From Symbiodinium natans (Eukaryota > Sar > Dinophyceae > Suessiales > Symbiodiniaceae), in contig CAJNDS010000223.1 of NCBI GenBank assembly GCA_905221605.1, positions 1 to 64,000 on the forward strand: 64,000 nt of DNA, in the 5' to 3' direction. The notes beneath the pieces are model-generated. The model made no database searches. It was not told the DNA's origin and worked only from the letters and a program-made list of their open reading frames with translations. The position numbers and the translations under genes are program-made. This document shows, in pieces, positions 22,201 to 34,062 of the stretch. Within the stretch, counting starts at the first letter, position 1. Every line of letters starts with the position of its first letter.

Positions 22201-25200
22201 GATGTAAAAAGAAAAAGTAGTAGGGGGCAGGATTTGTTACGGGCATTGGATTCTGCATCTTACGATATCATACATGTCTCACATGAGATAGGGAATACGA
22301 TTTGAGATATCACGCACAAGCCACGAGCACGATTTGTTCCCGTGTTGATTGTTTGTTGGAATACGAAGAAACAACATGTGTGCGATAGTTTCCTTACCCT
22401 GAAGACCTTACAAGTAAGTAAACAAGATGAATTTCTTCAATATCGATCTATCTTCGATCTTTAAGATTTAGGGTTTGAGGGATTAGGGTGTAGGGTTTTC
22501 CAGATTGACCATTCCCTTGTCCTGCCAGCATGTCAGAGATAACAAATCGTGTATCTTGCCATGCCTCACACAGAAACTAGCATATCACAGGCAACAAATC
22601 GTACATCTTGTCATGCCTCGTGCAGATACCAGCAAATCACAGGCAACAAATCGTATATCTCGGCATGCCTCATCCAGATACCAGCAAGTCGGATGTAAAA
22701 AGAAAAAGTAGTAGGGGATACGATTTGTTACGGGCATTGGGTTCTGCATCTTGTGATACAATACATGAGATAGGGGATATGAGTTACGATATCACATACG
22801 AGCCACGGGCACGATTTGTCGCCGTGTTGATTGTTTGCTGAAACACGAAGAAACAACGTATGTATGATAGTTTCCTTATCCTGAAGACCTTATAATTAAG
22901 TAAACAGGACGAGTTTCTTCAAGATCGATCTAACTTCGATCTTTAAGATTTCGGGTTTTAGGGTTTGGGGTGTAGGGTTTTAGGGATTGAGCAAGCAAAA
23001 CGTGTGTGACAGATTCCTTACCCTGCCAGCAAATCACAGACATCAAATCGTACATCTTGTCATGCCTCTTACAGATACCAGCAAATCACAGGCAACAAAT
23101 CGTACATCTTGTCATGCCTCGCACAGATACCAGCAAATCACAGGCAACAAATCGTTCATGTTGTTATGCCTCGTGCAGATACCAGCAAATCACATGCAAC
23201 AAATCGTGAATCTCGCCACGCCTCATCCAGATGAAAGCTAATCGGATTTAGAAAGAAAAAGTAGTAGGGGGTACGATTTGATATGGGCATTGGATTCTGC
23301 ATCTTATGATATCACATATGAAATAGGGGATACGATTTGAGATATCACGCACGAGCCACAGGCACGATTTGTCGCCGTGTTGATTGTTTGCTGAAACACG
23401 AAGAAACAATATGTGTGTGTGACAGTTTCCTTACCCTGAAGACCTTATAATTAAGTAAACAAGACGAATTTCTCCAATATCGATCTATCTTCGATCTTTA
23501 AGATTTAGGGTTTAGGGTTTAGGAACCTTATCCAGCTTATTGAAGCAGTCCGGTATCAAAAAAGGGTTTATGGTCTAGGATTTGAGAGATTGAATCAGAA
23601 AAATGTGTATGATAGTTTCCTTTCCCTGCCAGCAAGTCACACGACGACAAATCGTGTAGCTGGCCATGCCTCATACAGAAACTAGAAAATCACAGACAAC
23701 AAATCGTACATCTTGTCATGCCTCGCACCGATACCAGCAAATCATAGGCAACAAATCGTACATCTTGCTATGCCTCCCACAGATGCCAGCAAATCACAGG
23801 CAACAAATCGTACATCTCGCCATGCCTCATCCACATACCAGCAAGTCGGATGTAAAAAGAAAAAGTAGTAGGGGGTACGATTTGTTATGGGCATTGGGTT
23901 CTGCATATTGCGATATCACACATGAGACAGGGGATACGATTGAGGGATATCACACACGAGCCACGGGCACGATTTATCGCCGTGTTGATTGTTTGCTGAA
24001 ACACGAAGAAACAACATGTGTGCGACAATTTCCTTACGCTGAAGACCTTACAATTAAGTAAACAAGACGAGTTTCTTCAACATCGATCTATCTTCGATCT
24101 TTAAGACTTAGGGTTTTAGGGTTTAGGGTGTAGGACTTTGCAGATTGACCATGCAAAATGTGTGTGATAATTTCCTTACCCTGCCAGCAAAACATAGACA
24201 TCAAATCGTGTATCTTGCCACGCCTCACACAGAAACCAGCAAATCTCAGGCAACAAATCGTTCATCTTGTCATGCCTCGCGCAGATGCCAGCAAATCACT
24301 GGCAACAAATCGTTCATCTTGCCATGTCTCATCCAGACACCAGCAAGTCGGATGAAAAAGAAAAGTAGTAGGGGGTACGATTCGTTACGGGCATTGGATT
24401 CTGCATCTTGTGATATCTCACATGAGACAGGGCATACGATTTGTAATATCACATACGAGCCACGGGCACGATTTGTCGCCGTATTGATTAATTGCTGAAA
24501 CACGAAGAAACAATATGTGTGGGGCAGATTCCTTACCCTGAAGACCTTACAATTAAGTAATCAAGACGAGTTTCGTCAAGATCGATCTCTCTTCGATCTT
24601 TAAGATTTAGGATTTTAGGGTGTAGGATTTAGAGATTGAACAAGCAACGTTTGTATGACAATTTCCTTACCCTGCAAGCAAGTCACAGACAACAAATCAG
24701 GTAACAAATCGTACATCTCGCCATGCCTCATCCAGATACCAGCAAATCGGATGTAAAAAGAAAAAGTAGTAGGGGGTACGATTTATTATACGGATTGGAT
24801 TCTGAATCTTGTGATATCACACATGAGACAGGGGATACGATTTGGGATATCACACACGAGCCACGGGCACGATTTGTCGCCGTATTGATTGTTTGCTGAA
24901 CCACGAAGAAACAACTTGTATGTGACAGTTTCCTTACCCTGAAGAACTTACAATTAAGTAAACAAGACGAGTTTCTTCAAGATCGATCTTTCTTCGATCT
25001 TTAAGATTTAGCATTTTAGGAATTAGGATCTAGCAATTTAGAGATTGGACAAACAAAATGTGTCTCCCAAAAGCACCACTTCTCATGAATCCTCTAAAAA
25101 GATTCATATAAAGATTTATGAGAGACTTCTGCCCCCATAAAATAGGAAAGAGACTTATGCTCTTCCCATTCGGGAACCACAGACAAATCCAACGAAGAAA

Positions 25201-26645
25201 AAGGCCCCATGCACTCCCACAGAAAAAGACCATGACAATTTCCTTACCCTGCCAGCAAATCACAGATAACAAATCGTGTAGCTTGCCATGCCTCATACAG
25301 AAACTAGAAAATCACAGACAACAAATCGTACATCTTGTCATGCCTCGCGCCGATACCAGCAAATCATAGGCAACAAATCGTACATCTTGCTATGCCTCCC
25401 ATAGATGCCAGCAAATCACAGGCAACAAATCGTACATCTCGACATGCCTCATCCAGATACCAGCAAGTCGGATGTAAAAAGAAAAAGTAGTAGGAGGTAT
25501 GATTTGTTACGGGCATTGGATTCTGCATATTGCGATATCATACATGAGACAGGGGATACGATTTGGGATATCACACACGAGCCACGGGCACGATTTGTCG
25601 CCGTATTGATTGTTTGCTGAACCACGAAGAAACAACTTGTATGTGACAGTTTCCTTACCCTGAAGAACTTACAATTAAGTAAACAAGACGAGTTTCTTCA
25701 AGATCGATCTTTCTTCGATCTTTAAGATTTAGGGTTTTTAGGGTTTAGGGTCTAGGGTTTTAGGGATTGAATAAGCAAAATTTGTCTGATAATTTCTTTA
25801 CCCTGCCAGCAAGTCATAGATATCAAATCGTGTATCTTGCCATGCCTCATACAGAAGCTACCAAATCAGAGGTAACAAATCGTAGATCTTTTCATGCCTC
25901 ACACAGACGCCAGCAAATCACAGGCAACAAATCATATATCTCGCCATGCCTCATCCAGATACCAGCAAATCTGATGTAAAAAGAAAAAGTAGTAGGGGGT
26001 ACGATTTATTATGGGCATTGGGTTCGCATCTTGTGATATCACATATGAGACAGGAATTACGATTTGTGATATCACACACGATCCACGACAATGTTTTGTC
26101 CCCATATTGATTGTTTGTTGGAATACGAAGAAACAATATGTATGTGACAGTTTCCTTACCCTGAAGAATTTACAATTAAGTGATCAAGACGAGTTTCTTC
26201 AAGATTGATCTATCTTCGGTCTTTAAGATTTAGGGTTTTAGGGGTTAGGGTCTAGGGTTTTAGGGTTTGAACAAACAAAATGTGTATAAGAATTTCCTTA
26301 TCCTGCCAGCAAATCATAGATATCAAATCGTATATCTTGCCGTACCTCCCACAGAAACTAGGAAATCACAAACAATAAATCACATATCTTGTCATGCCTC
26401 GTGCAGATGCCAGCAAATCACAGGCAACAAAACGGTCATCTTGTCATGCCTCATATAGATACCAGCTAATCGGATGTAAAAAGAAAAAGTAGTAGGGGGT
26501 ACGATTTGCTACGGGCATTGGGTTCTGCATCTTGCGATATGTCATATGAGATAGGGAATACGATTTATGATATCACATACGAGTCACGAGCACGATTTGA
26601 TCTCGTGTTGTTGGAATGCGAAGAAACAACATGAGTGGGATAATT
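16290..26645. repeat. About 500-bp satellite array with telomere-like words
   Basis: Roughly twenty units, identified by CGATCTATCTTCGATCTTTA near 16.57, 17.05, 17.67, 18.20, 18.70, 19.20, 19.75, 20.28, 20.83, 21.33 kb and on to 26.20 kb (spacing mostly 480-620 bp). Each unit has (a) 2-4 copies of a 52-bp subrepeat starting CAGCAAATCACAGGCAACAA, (b) a GTGATATCAC palindrome, usually twice, (c) TTCCTTACCCTG before the subrepeats, and (d) a run of TTTAGGG or TTTTAGGG words after CTTTAAGATTTAGG. Open frames of 60-130 codons recur unit by unit and follow the repeat. The stretch before 20,131 has no partner in the right palindrome arm. Confidence 0.92.
25055..25235. other. Non-satellite insert within the array
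   Basis: About 180 bp between a unit end (GGACAAACAAAATGTG) and a resumed unit (GACAATTTCCTTACCCTG) is unlike the satellite. It shares the phrase CTCCCAAAARCACC and a nearby CATGAATCCTC with unique sequence near 27,790-27,820. The mirrored copy is at about 40,843-41,027. Confidence 0.6.
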
Positions 26646-26654
26646 TCCTTCCCC

Positions 26655-26965
26655 TGAAGATCTTACAAGCTGACCGATCAATTTCGTGACTTCTCAACTA
26701 TCCGACTATTCCTTATTCCCCATAGCACTGACCGGTCAGTTTCCTGACTTCCCAACGATCCGACTATTTCGTTGTTCTCCACAACAATGACAGATCAATT
26801 TCATGATTTACTTCACAACTGTCTGACTATTTCGTTGTTCCCCTCAGCACTGACCGGTCAATTTCATGACTTCACAACTGTCCGACTATTTCATTGTTCC
26901 CGACAACATTGACCGATCAATATCGTGACTTCACAATTGACCGACTATTTCAGATACGTCCCCGA
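26655..26965 (+). repeat. Five tandem units of about 60 bp
   Basis: Units read ACTGACCGGTCAATTTCATG then ACTTCACAACTGTCCGACTA then TTTCGTTGTTCCC with substitutions. Each unit carries a GACCGGTC or GACCGATC palindrome. The mirrored copy lies at about 39,120-39,420. Confidence 0.85.
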
Positions 26966-29230
26966 CTGCACACTCTGGCATTACCGCCTCAAATTGAACA
27001 TATTCAAATTCATATTGGAAAAATACCCTAAAGCCTAAATCCTGAACCCTAAATCCAAAATCCCATAATCCTCGCCTTCTTTTCAGAGATTTCTTCTGCA
27101 TTCATTTGGCGAAGATTTTTTGACGAAGAATAATATCATTCGTTTCATTTCCGTCATATCAAATATGATTAGAGATCTCCTAGAAAGAAATCTCTTGAAG
27201 ATCTTCTTCTCAGAGATTTCTTCTGGGATCATTTGGCGAAGATTTATTGACGATCATTCATTTCATTGTAGCATGTACGTTGTAACGCGTGCAACAAGGG
27301 GCCGGGAGTGGACTATAAGAGGATATTGTCTCCCGCCTCCCATATGGACAATTTATAAGGGCTAATTCGCTTTCCCTTCCGAGATCCTCGAGACGGATTC
27401 TTCGTTTTCTTTTTCGATTCTTCTCTTCTCCCACGCCGAATTCGGGACGATGGCGGGTCCTTTGCACGGACCGACAAATAGAGGAAATCCTCATCATATA
27501 TCGTCTAATTTAATCCTAAATCCTGCCCAATATTCCCTCATCATTTAAGATTTAAATCCCGAATCCTCGATATTATTAAATTTAGTAAAATTTCCCTCAT
27601 AATTTAAGATGTTCATCCCGAATCCTTCCCCCGACGAAAAGAGATTCGGATCTATAATTGATTCATCTTCCATAATATCTTATATAAGGTGCAAGAGGTT
27701 TCTGTTCCCAAAAATATCCATTAAGAAAAGAGACATCTAGATATCATGCAAATATTCACCTGAACACGGCGCAAGAGATATATGCTCCCAAAAACACCAA
27801 GTAAGCATGAATCCTCCATAGAGACGAAAACAATGAAGAGACTGCTGTAGCCTCACAGTGGACGAAAAGGGACTTAATGCTCGACCACGTCCCAAAAGAA
27901 TTAATTGAACAACCAGCGTCTCGGGCGATCACAAAATACCATCCATACGAATCCTCAAATTCTCTTCCATGCATTCAAACGCCCACCACCACCCCGAATT
28001 AGAAAAGAACTTGGAGACTCATAATATTCAGACCTACGCCGATGAAGATTCTCGTGTTAGACCTGCCGGGCGCACATAATATTAAGATAATACGACGATT
28101 TCTGCGTCCAAGTATTCTAGATCCAGAAACGAAACCAAACAACCAAAATTTCGTACTCTCCAAGACACAATTTCTCAGAAATAGATGTAGTACTTCATCC
28201 CAAATCCTCGTCATTATAAAATCATTTGGTGTATTCTGGACGATACTTAATTCCATATGGATATTCGTGGTGGTAAGAATATATATTTCTCGTACAAAGA
28301 GAATAAATATTCATAATTAGTGAAAAAAACTCTTATAAAATCTATCAAATGATTTCCCTCGTATAAATTGCATCATATGAATCATATCGAATTCATTTGA
28401 AAAATAATTTCTAATCATATTTGGGGATCATATCGAAATATAGATATTACCTTCATTTAATTCTTCCAATGAAGATACCATAATAAATTAGTATTTTTGA
28501 AAACATAAATTTCTTATGATCTTCTATAGATATTCATATAATATATAAAGTAAAATTACGTTCGTTTTCTTCCAAGATTCAGCGAAAAATGATCGATTCC
28601 AATTGGAATTATGATGAAATATAAATATGGTCCCCTCATATTCCGGATTTTGGATTCAAAACCCTCGTCATTTAGGATTCAACCCTCGTCGCTAACCCCT
28701 CGTCAAAGTTGGCAAAGAATAGTTGCGCGAATATTTGGGCCTTCAGTACCGAAAGCCGAGGTATTGAAAATCAAAATTCTTCGTGATTTCAAATCATCCC
28801 ATGCACCAGATTGCGCGAAATAGAGACCGATTCCCCTTTCTGGAAATGCTGACTCGCAATATGCCTTTAACTAGCCGGTTGCTGCATGATCTTCTGTTCT
28901 GCTGGAGCCCCTGTTGCGATTGCCCCGTTCAGGTTCCTTGTGTGTTTGTGTAAGCTGGCCAGAACATGCTTGCAGCACTGTGCATCGCAACCGGATTGTC
29001 ACAGACTCTTTGCTATCGTAATAGCTAAATCAATTTAAGTTCGTTCTGTTCCTCACACGCTCTTGTCACCGCACAACAGACGGCCTCGCGTCTGTTGGTG
29101 AGACTTGGTGATATTGGCACGCAAGGAGATAATAGAGATGCAAACAGAGAACTTTTCACAATCCATGCAGCAGCTTCCTTGAAGGCATTTCTTCACTGTT
29201 ATCACTTACCCGCTTTGCATCTAGATTCAA
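26966..29230. other. AT-rich unique core of left arm, no gene recognised
   Basis: A phrase beginning TTTCAGAGATTTCTTCTG is duplicated at about 27,080 and 27,210. Frames at 27,999-28,256 (minus, 85 codons) and 28,042-28,320 (plus) persist in the right arm with few changes, but this follows from the high overall arm identity and no family is recognised. Around 28,650 the phrase ATTCAAMACCCTCGTC repeats. The AT-rich composition recalls organelle DNA but I cannot match any organelle gene. Confidence 0.4.
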
Positions 29231-29261
29231 GGGTGGGTGTGTGCCCACCCACGCACACACA

Positions 29262-29571
29262 AACAAACAAACAAACAAACAAACAAACAAACAAACAAAC
29301 AAACACACACACACACACACATGGGTGGGTGGGTGGGTGGGTGCGTGGGTGCGTGGGTGCGTGGGTGCGTGGGTGCGTGGGTGCGTGGGTGCGTGGGTGC
29401 GTGGGTGCGTGGGTGCGTGGGTGCGTGGGTGCGTGGGTGCGTCGCGTGGGTGCGTGGGTGCGTGGGTGCGTGGGTGCGTGGGTGCGTGGGTGCGTGGGTG
29501 CGTGGGTGCGTGGGTGCGTGTCCGTCTCCGTCTGTGTCTGTGTCTGTGTCTGTGTGTGTGTGTGTGTGTAA
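29262..29571. repeat. Compound microsatellite in left arm
   Basis: Four neighbouring tracts: ACAA repeats, AC repeats, about 190 bp of GTGGGTGC repeats, and GTCTGT/GT repeats. The mirrored tract (about 36,785-36,925) keeps the order but has only a few GTGGGTGC units. Confidence 0.92.
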
Positions 29572-29812
29572 ATGATGAGACTGATTACTCCCGAAGAAGA
29601 TGGATGTACTATCATTATAGAATTTCCCGCATAGGCAAGCCAGTCATAGTATGAGGACTTTTTGCCAAGCTTATGGAATTTATTTAGGTTTACAAGGTTC
29701 ATTGGCTCCTTTAGGGTTAGTTTACTTGATTTTTTGACTTTCACCCTGGCTTCGTACGTTAAGCATCAGCAAACTCAGCATTCAGCCCCACTCGGAGCTT
29801 GCACAAGCCTCA

Positions 29813-30307
29813 TTAACATTTTCTGTTCGCCGTCCGTTCTGTCAGAGTCCTATTTTGCTTTTGGGCCTTGAGGCCGTTGCCCAGAGCTCCACTTCCGGCA
29901 TCCAAGCAAAGATTGGACACACAACAGTGCAAGGGGGCAAACCCTCGCGCAAGGCACGTCCCGTGGAATCCCTCAGGGCATCCATTTGCTGGACCACGGT
30001 CCTTTGCGACTTTATGACTTACCTTGGAACCTTCAGAGTGAAAGGCTTCGAATGAAAAGAACCGTGTTGAGAGACCGTCTGGCAAAGCTTCTTGGGAGTT
30101 CCACGAACCTTGGGCTGCTATTGATAAAAAGCACTGTACTGCTTCAGCCCCCAGCAATGTACTTGCAGCAGCGGTCTTTGAATGACCTGAGCGGAAACAA
30201 CCCATTTCCACACAGGACTGCGGCGTGTCCTCACTTCTTCTCAACAGATGTCTAGTATATAGGCAGTTCCCCGAACGGGCTATGAACGATGCCCTTCTTG
30301 AGCCCGT
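29813..30307 (-). other. Innermost arm segment with conserved open frame
   Basis: The innermost 495 bp of the arm carry a minus-strand frame whose final 165 codons, from TGSRRASF to TERTANRKC, encode the same residues as the mirrored frame in the right arm (36,048-36,542). Antisense frames of 66-89 codons are equally conserved. I recognise no family. The left frame continues inward past the palindrome edge to a Met at 30,427 while the right one starts differently, so if it is a gene its 5' end differs between arms. Coding status is unproven. Confidence 0.35.
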
Positions 30308-30790
30308 CTTTAGGGCCTTAAACGTGTGGTTTTCGCACAAATTCCAAGAAAGACTCGAGGGTAAAATTCGTGCTTTTTCTCGCAAACATTCCACATATGC
30401 CTCTTTTGGTCTAACGTCCGTACCCACAACAGCTGGGTGGGATGGGGGGGGGGGGGGGGGGGGGGGTGGGGGTGGGGGGGGGGGATAAGAACGTCATTGA
30501 TATTGCGTCCATGCCCCAAGCACTGCCTGCTTTGGTGCTTTGGTCCCTGAACCTTAAGCCTGAACCCTTACCCCTACAAACCCTAATCCCCTCCAACCCT
30601 CGCACGAAGGGTCCGAATCTTACCTACAAAGCCCTCCCCCCCAAATCCCTCAACCCTTCCCCCCAAAAACAAAGGAAACAGCGCAAGCCCAAATCCCTCA
30701 ACCTTAAGCCTAACCTCTTAAACCTCCACCCCCCCCCCCAAAAAAAAAAAAAAACAGCGCAAGCCCAAATCCCTGAACCTTAAGCCTGAA
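30308..30790. repeat. Spacer start with G homopolymer tract
   Basis: A G-rich tract at 30,440-30,484 (broken by single T bases) follows ordinary sequence. It adjoins GATAAGAACGTCATTGATAT, whose reverse complement appears next to the C tract at 33.5 kb. 30,550-30,790 is telomere-like CCCTAA/CCAAAT low-complexity sequence. No gene. Confidence 0.7.
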
Positions 30791-31165
30791 CCCCTCCTCA
30801 TGATAAAACCCTAAAAATGTACGCAGTTCCCATACAAAATATTCCGACATCCAAACATCGGATGTATATCATAAATCCTAAAGCATAACATCTAAGTTTA
30901 ACACCCTTACCCGATGGACTTTCGAGCCCCTCCTCATGATACAACCCTAGAAGTATAGGCATTTCCCATACAAAATATTCCGAAATCCACAAATAGGATA
31001 TATATCATAAACCCTAAAGCATGACATCTAAGTTTAACACCCTTACCCGATGGACTTTCGAGCCCCTCCTCATGCTAAAACCCGAAAAGTATAGGCATTT
31101 CCCATACAAAATATTCCGAAATCCACAAATAGGATATATGTCATAAACCCTAAAGCATGACAGGC
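30791..31165 (+). repeat. 136-bp tandem repeat, nearly three units
   Basis: CCCCTCCTCATG starts at 30,791, 30,927 and 31,063, exactly 136 bp apart, with the intervening sequence closely repeated. Each unit includes a CCCATACAAAATATTCCGA phrase. Confidence 0.92.
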
Positions 31166-31620
31166 CTTTCCCATTGACATCCTTCGATGTCTGCACTTCC
31201 GATCAAAGAAGACATCCTTCGATGTCGGCTGTTCCTCTCACTGGGACGCCGTTGGGGTTTAGGATTGAGGCTTTCAGGGACAACGCCGCAAAAAAAACAA
31301 GTGTCAAGTTCTTCTATGTTCTACTGACAGGCCAAAACGCTGGAAAAAACCACTATTTTCAGCATAATACGTTCTTTGTCGACTTGCTGCATGCTTGCGC
31401 AGTCTGTTCAAAGTTGTGCTCCGGGGCCAAAAACGCTGCAAAAAACCAGTGTTTTGGGCATGACACGCTTTCTGTCATCTGTAACCTGGGACACGACACT
31501 TAAAAACAGCCAAATCCTACCCTCGACATTCCTGCTCTTGTTTTCCGGAAAGCACTGTAAATACCGATGAAAACTCGTCCTCACAGCCACAAAAACGTGG
31601 CGTCAAATATGACACTGGCG
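31166..31620. other. No gene recognised
   Basis: Contains two copies of the small palindrome GACATCCTTCGATGTC (near 31,178 and 31,211). The CCAGTGTTTTGGGCATG phrase at about 31,446 belongs to the family tandemly repeated at 33.24-33.48 kb. Confidence 0.4.
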
Positions 31621-31926
<306 letters not shown>

Positions 31927-32760
31927 AGGGGTGCGTATCTTATTTGACGCTGTGGTTTTCTTTACTTCTCGCTCATTTTACACTGCGTTTTCCGACATCT
32001 ACTACAAAATTGGGGGAGCGAGCTCTGCAGCACACAGGCCTTGCCTTTCCTCTGAGGGTCTGGCATTTCCTCTAAGGGCCTTGCGTAACCCTTAACCCTA
32101 AACCCTTAACCCTAAACCCAAAACCTGGGACTATAGGGTTTGGGGTTTAGGGTTTACGGTTGAGGGTTTAAGGTTTAGGGTTTAGGGTTCCTATGAGGGC
32201 CTGGCATTTCCTCTGCGGGCCTTGCATGTCCTATGAGGGCCTTGCATTTCCTATGAGGGCCTTGCTCTTCTTATGAGGGCCTTGCGCGAATAAGTTGCTG
32301 ATTAACATTGGCTTGGCTTGGCTTGGCTTGGGGGGTTTGGGGGGGGGGGGGGGGCCTTGGGGCTAGTGGGGGGGGGGGACCTTTTCCCAAAACCCTTAAC
32401 CCTAAAGGGATTAGGGTTTAGGGTTTCGGGGTTTAGGGGTCTAGGGTTTAGGGTTTCGACTCTCACACTCGCACAAGGCGGGCAAGGCTTCGGTTGGATC
32501 CTTCTCTGGTAGGGTTTAGGGTTTAGGGTTCAGGGTTTAGGGTTCCTGTGAGGGCCTTACATTTCCGATGAGGGCCTTGCTCTTCCTATGAGGGCCTTGC
32601 GCGAATAAGTTGCTGGTTAAAATTGGCTTGGCTTGGCTTGGTTTGGGGGGTTTGGGGGTGGGGGGGGCGGCTTGGGGCTAGTGGGGGGGGGCTTGGGGCT
32701 GGTGGGGGGAGGGTTTAGGGTTTAACCCTAAACCCTAAACCCTAAACCCAAAGGTTGCTG
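31927..32760. repeat. Telomere-like words and 20-bp repeats
   Basis: The 20-bp unit TCCTATGAGGGCCTTGCATT is iterated at about 32,190-32,285 and again at about 32,545-32,600. Each run is followed by GCGAATAAGTTGCTG, GGCTT repeats and G runs, so a block of about 360 bp is duplicated. TTTAGGG-type words lie between, pointing right, with short CCCTTAA words near 32,090-32,115. Confidence 0.8.
32711..32735. repeat. Perfect head-to-head telomere-like junction
   Basis: GGGTTTAGGGTT (32,711-32,722), one T, then AACCCTAAACCC (32,724-32,735): an exact inverted pair around one base, with further CCCTAAA to 32,750. It lies in the palindrome spacer, about 450 bp from its midpoint (33,177). Confidence 0.9.
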
Positions 32761-32937
32761 AGAGCGATCACACGCAGACCAAAAAAAAAAAGGTTGCCCG
32801 CTCCCCCAATTCAGTCTGCTATGCCCAAATGAACATGTTAAAAAAGCAGAATTTCACTGCGCTGGCCACACATTCTACATGTCTCCACTTCAACCACAAG
32901 CAGCGTAATGCAGCGTCAAATAAGGGACGTGGGCATC

Positions 32938-33010
<73 letters not shown>

Positions 33011-33026
33011 GACTACTACTACTAGG
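32938..33026. repeat. CTA microsatellite
   Basis: Continuous CTA triplets with one CGA variant. Poly-Thr and poly-Val frames across it are artefacts. Confidence 0.95.
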
Positions 33027-33235
33027 CTAGCGCGCCCAGGGCGCCTGGTCGGTTTGCTACGACTGAACGTCCGGACATTGGTGTTTTGCGTCATTTCCGG
33101 TACAGGCCAAAAAGCAACTAAAGAAAAACTACTCGCGGGCACGGAAAATGAAGGTTTCAGGGTTTGGAAGGGATGTGTTGCTGTATGCCGGTCCCTGTTC
33201 TACAGGTCAAGTCTGCAGCCCGTAGAGAAACAAGA

Positions 33236-33486
33236 ACACTGTAAACACCAGTGTTTTGGGCATGGTCGCAAAAGGCAAGGACGCTTGTGAATGCTTTTCT
33301 TGTTCCACATCCTTCCGCAGTATGTTGTACAAAGCGGCGGAAATGCTGTAAATACCAGTGTTTTGGGCGTAAACACCAGTGTTTTGGGCATGGTCGCAAA
33401 AGGCATGGACGCTTGTGAGAACGTGTCTTGTTCCACAACCTTGCACGGTATGTTGTACAAACTGGCGAAAACGCTATAAATACCAG
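33236..33486 (+). repeat. Two tandem units near 125 bp
   Basis: Units share ACACCAGTGTTTTGGGCATG, GTCGCAAAAGGCA(A/T)GGACGC and GTATGTTGTACAAA. The CACCAGTGTTTTGGGC phrase is doubled once more within the second unit. A related single phrase occurs at 31.45 kb. Confidence 0.8.
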
Positions 33487-33513
33487 TGGATGCAATACGA
33501 ATGATGTTCTTAT

Positions 33514-33650
33514 CCCCCCCCCCGCCCCCCCCCCCCCTCCCCCCCCCCCCGCCCCCCCCCCCCCCCCCCCCCGCCCCCCCCCCCCCCCCCGCCCCCCCCG
33601 CCCCCCCCCCCCCCCCCCGCCCCCCCACCCCCACCCTCCCCCCCCCCCGG
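33514..33650. repeat. C homopolymer tract
   Basis: About 135 bases of nearly pure C broken by single G, T or A. It begins immediately after GATGTTCTTATC. The minus strand is a strong candidate for quadruplex formation. Length is unreliable in most sequencing. Confidence 0.95.
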
Positions 33651-33666
33651 ACGGACAAGTTGTGGT

Positions 33667-33865
33667 TGGTCGTTTGCCGTTTGCCATTTGCCATTTGCCA
33701 TTTACCGTTTGTCGTTTGTCGTTTGTGGTTTGTGGCTTGTTGTTTGTTGTCTGTCGTCTGTTGTTTGTTGTCTGTTGTTTGTTGTTTGTTGTTTGTTGTT
33801 TGTTGTTTGTTGTTTGTTGTTTGTTGTTTGTTGTTTGTTGTTTGTTGTTTGTTGTTTGTTGTTTG
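33667..33865 (+). repeat. Drifting heptamer array
   Basis: About 28 units keep strict 7-base phase while the unit changes along the array: CATTTGC, then CGTTTGT, then GGTTTGT, then TGTCTGT, then long uniform TGTTTGT. All frames are open because seven units make 49 stop-free codon positions, so poly-Val/Cys/Leu or Asn/Lys/Gln/Thr proteins predicted here are not real. Confidence 0.92.
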
Positions 33866-34062
33866 GCTATTTTTCGCTTGCTTCGAGGAGGTCAGCGCCC
33901 ACCTGCCCAAAAGGCGGCGCGAGGAGGAGGAGGGCCCGCGCGTTTCGCGAAGGAGGCTCTAAAAAAGGTCCGAAATCCGCGACAGCTCCGATGCTTTCTG
34001 GCGCACCTTCTTTGTCAGGTCTGCCCTAAGCCGCTTCGTTTCGTAGCCGTGTCCTGAAGCGA
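33866..34062. other. Unrecognised, possible upstream intron of GARS
   Basis: Ordinary base composition with an Arg/Glu-rich open stretch near 33,880-33,960. Expected GARS sequence (the ATP-grasp lysine motif region) was not found here. Confidence 0.35.

Larger units (their letters stand above)
20131..30307 (+). repeat. Left arm of giant inverted repeat
   Basis: The sequence from GGATACGATTTGAGATATCA at 20,131 to the phrase ending GAGCCCGT at 30,307 reappears inverted at 45,298 down to 36,048. It contains 6.5 kb of satellite, a tandem repeat of about 60 bp, 2 kb of AT-rich DNA, microsatellites and a conserved inner segment. At 20,131 the satellite simply continues to the left, so only the right arm is cut there. 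The arm is about 0.9 kb longer than its partner. Confidence 0.95.

Noticed and set aside
16290-26645. CRISPR-like impression from regularly spaced 52-bp repeats
   Set aside because: The repeats are contiguous, with no unique spacers between short repeats, lie within a eukaryotic satellite unit, and have no cas genes nearby.
29202-29744. 180-codon minus frame of His/Pro/Thr and overlapping plus frames of Cys/Val/Gly
   Set aside because: They follow the GTGGGTGC and AC repeats. The mirrored arm has a different repeat length and loses most of the frame.
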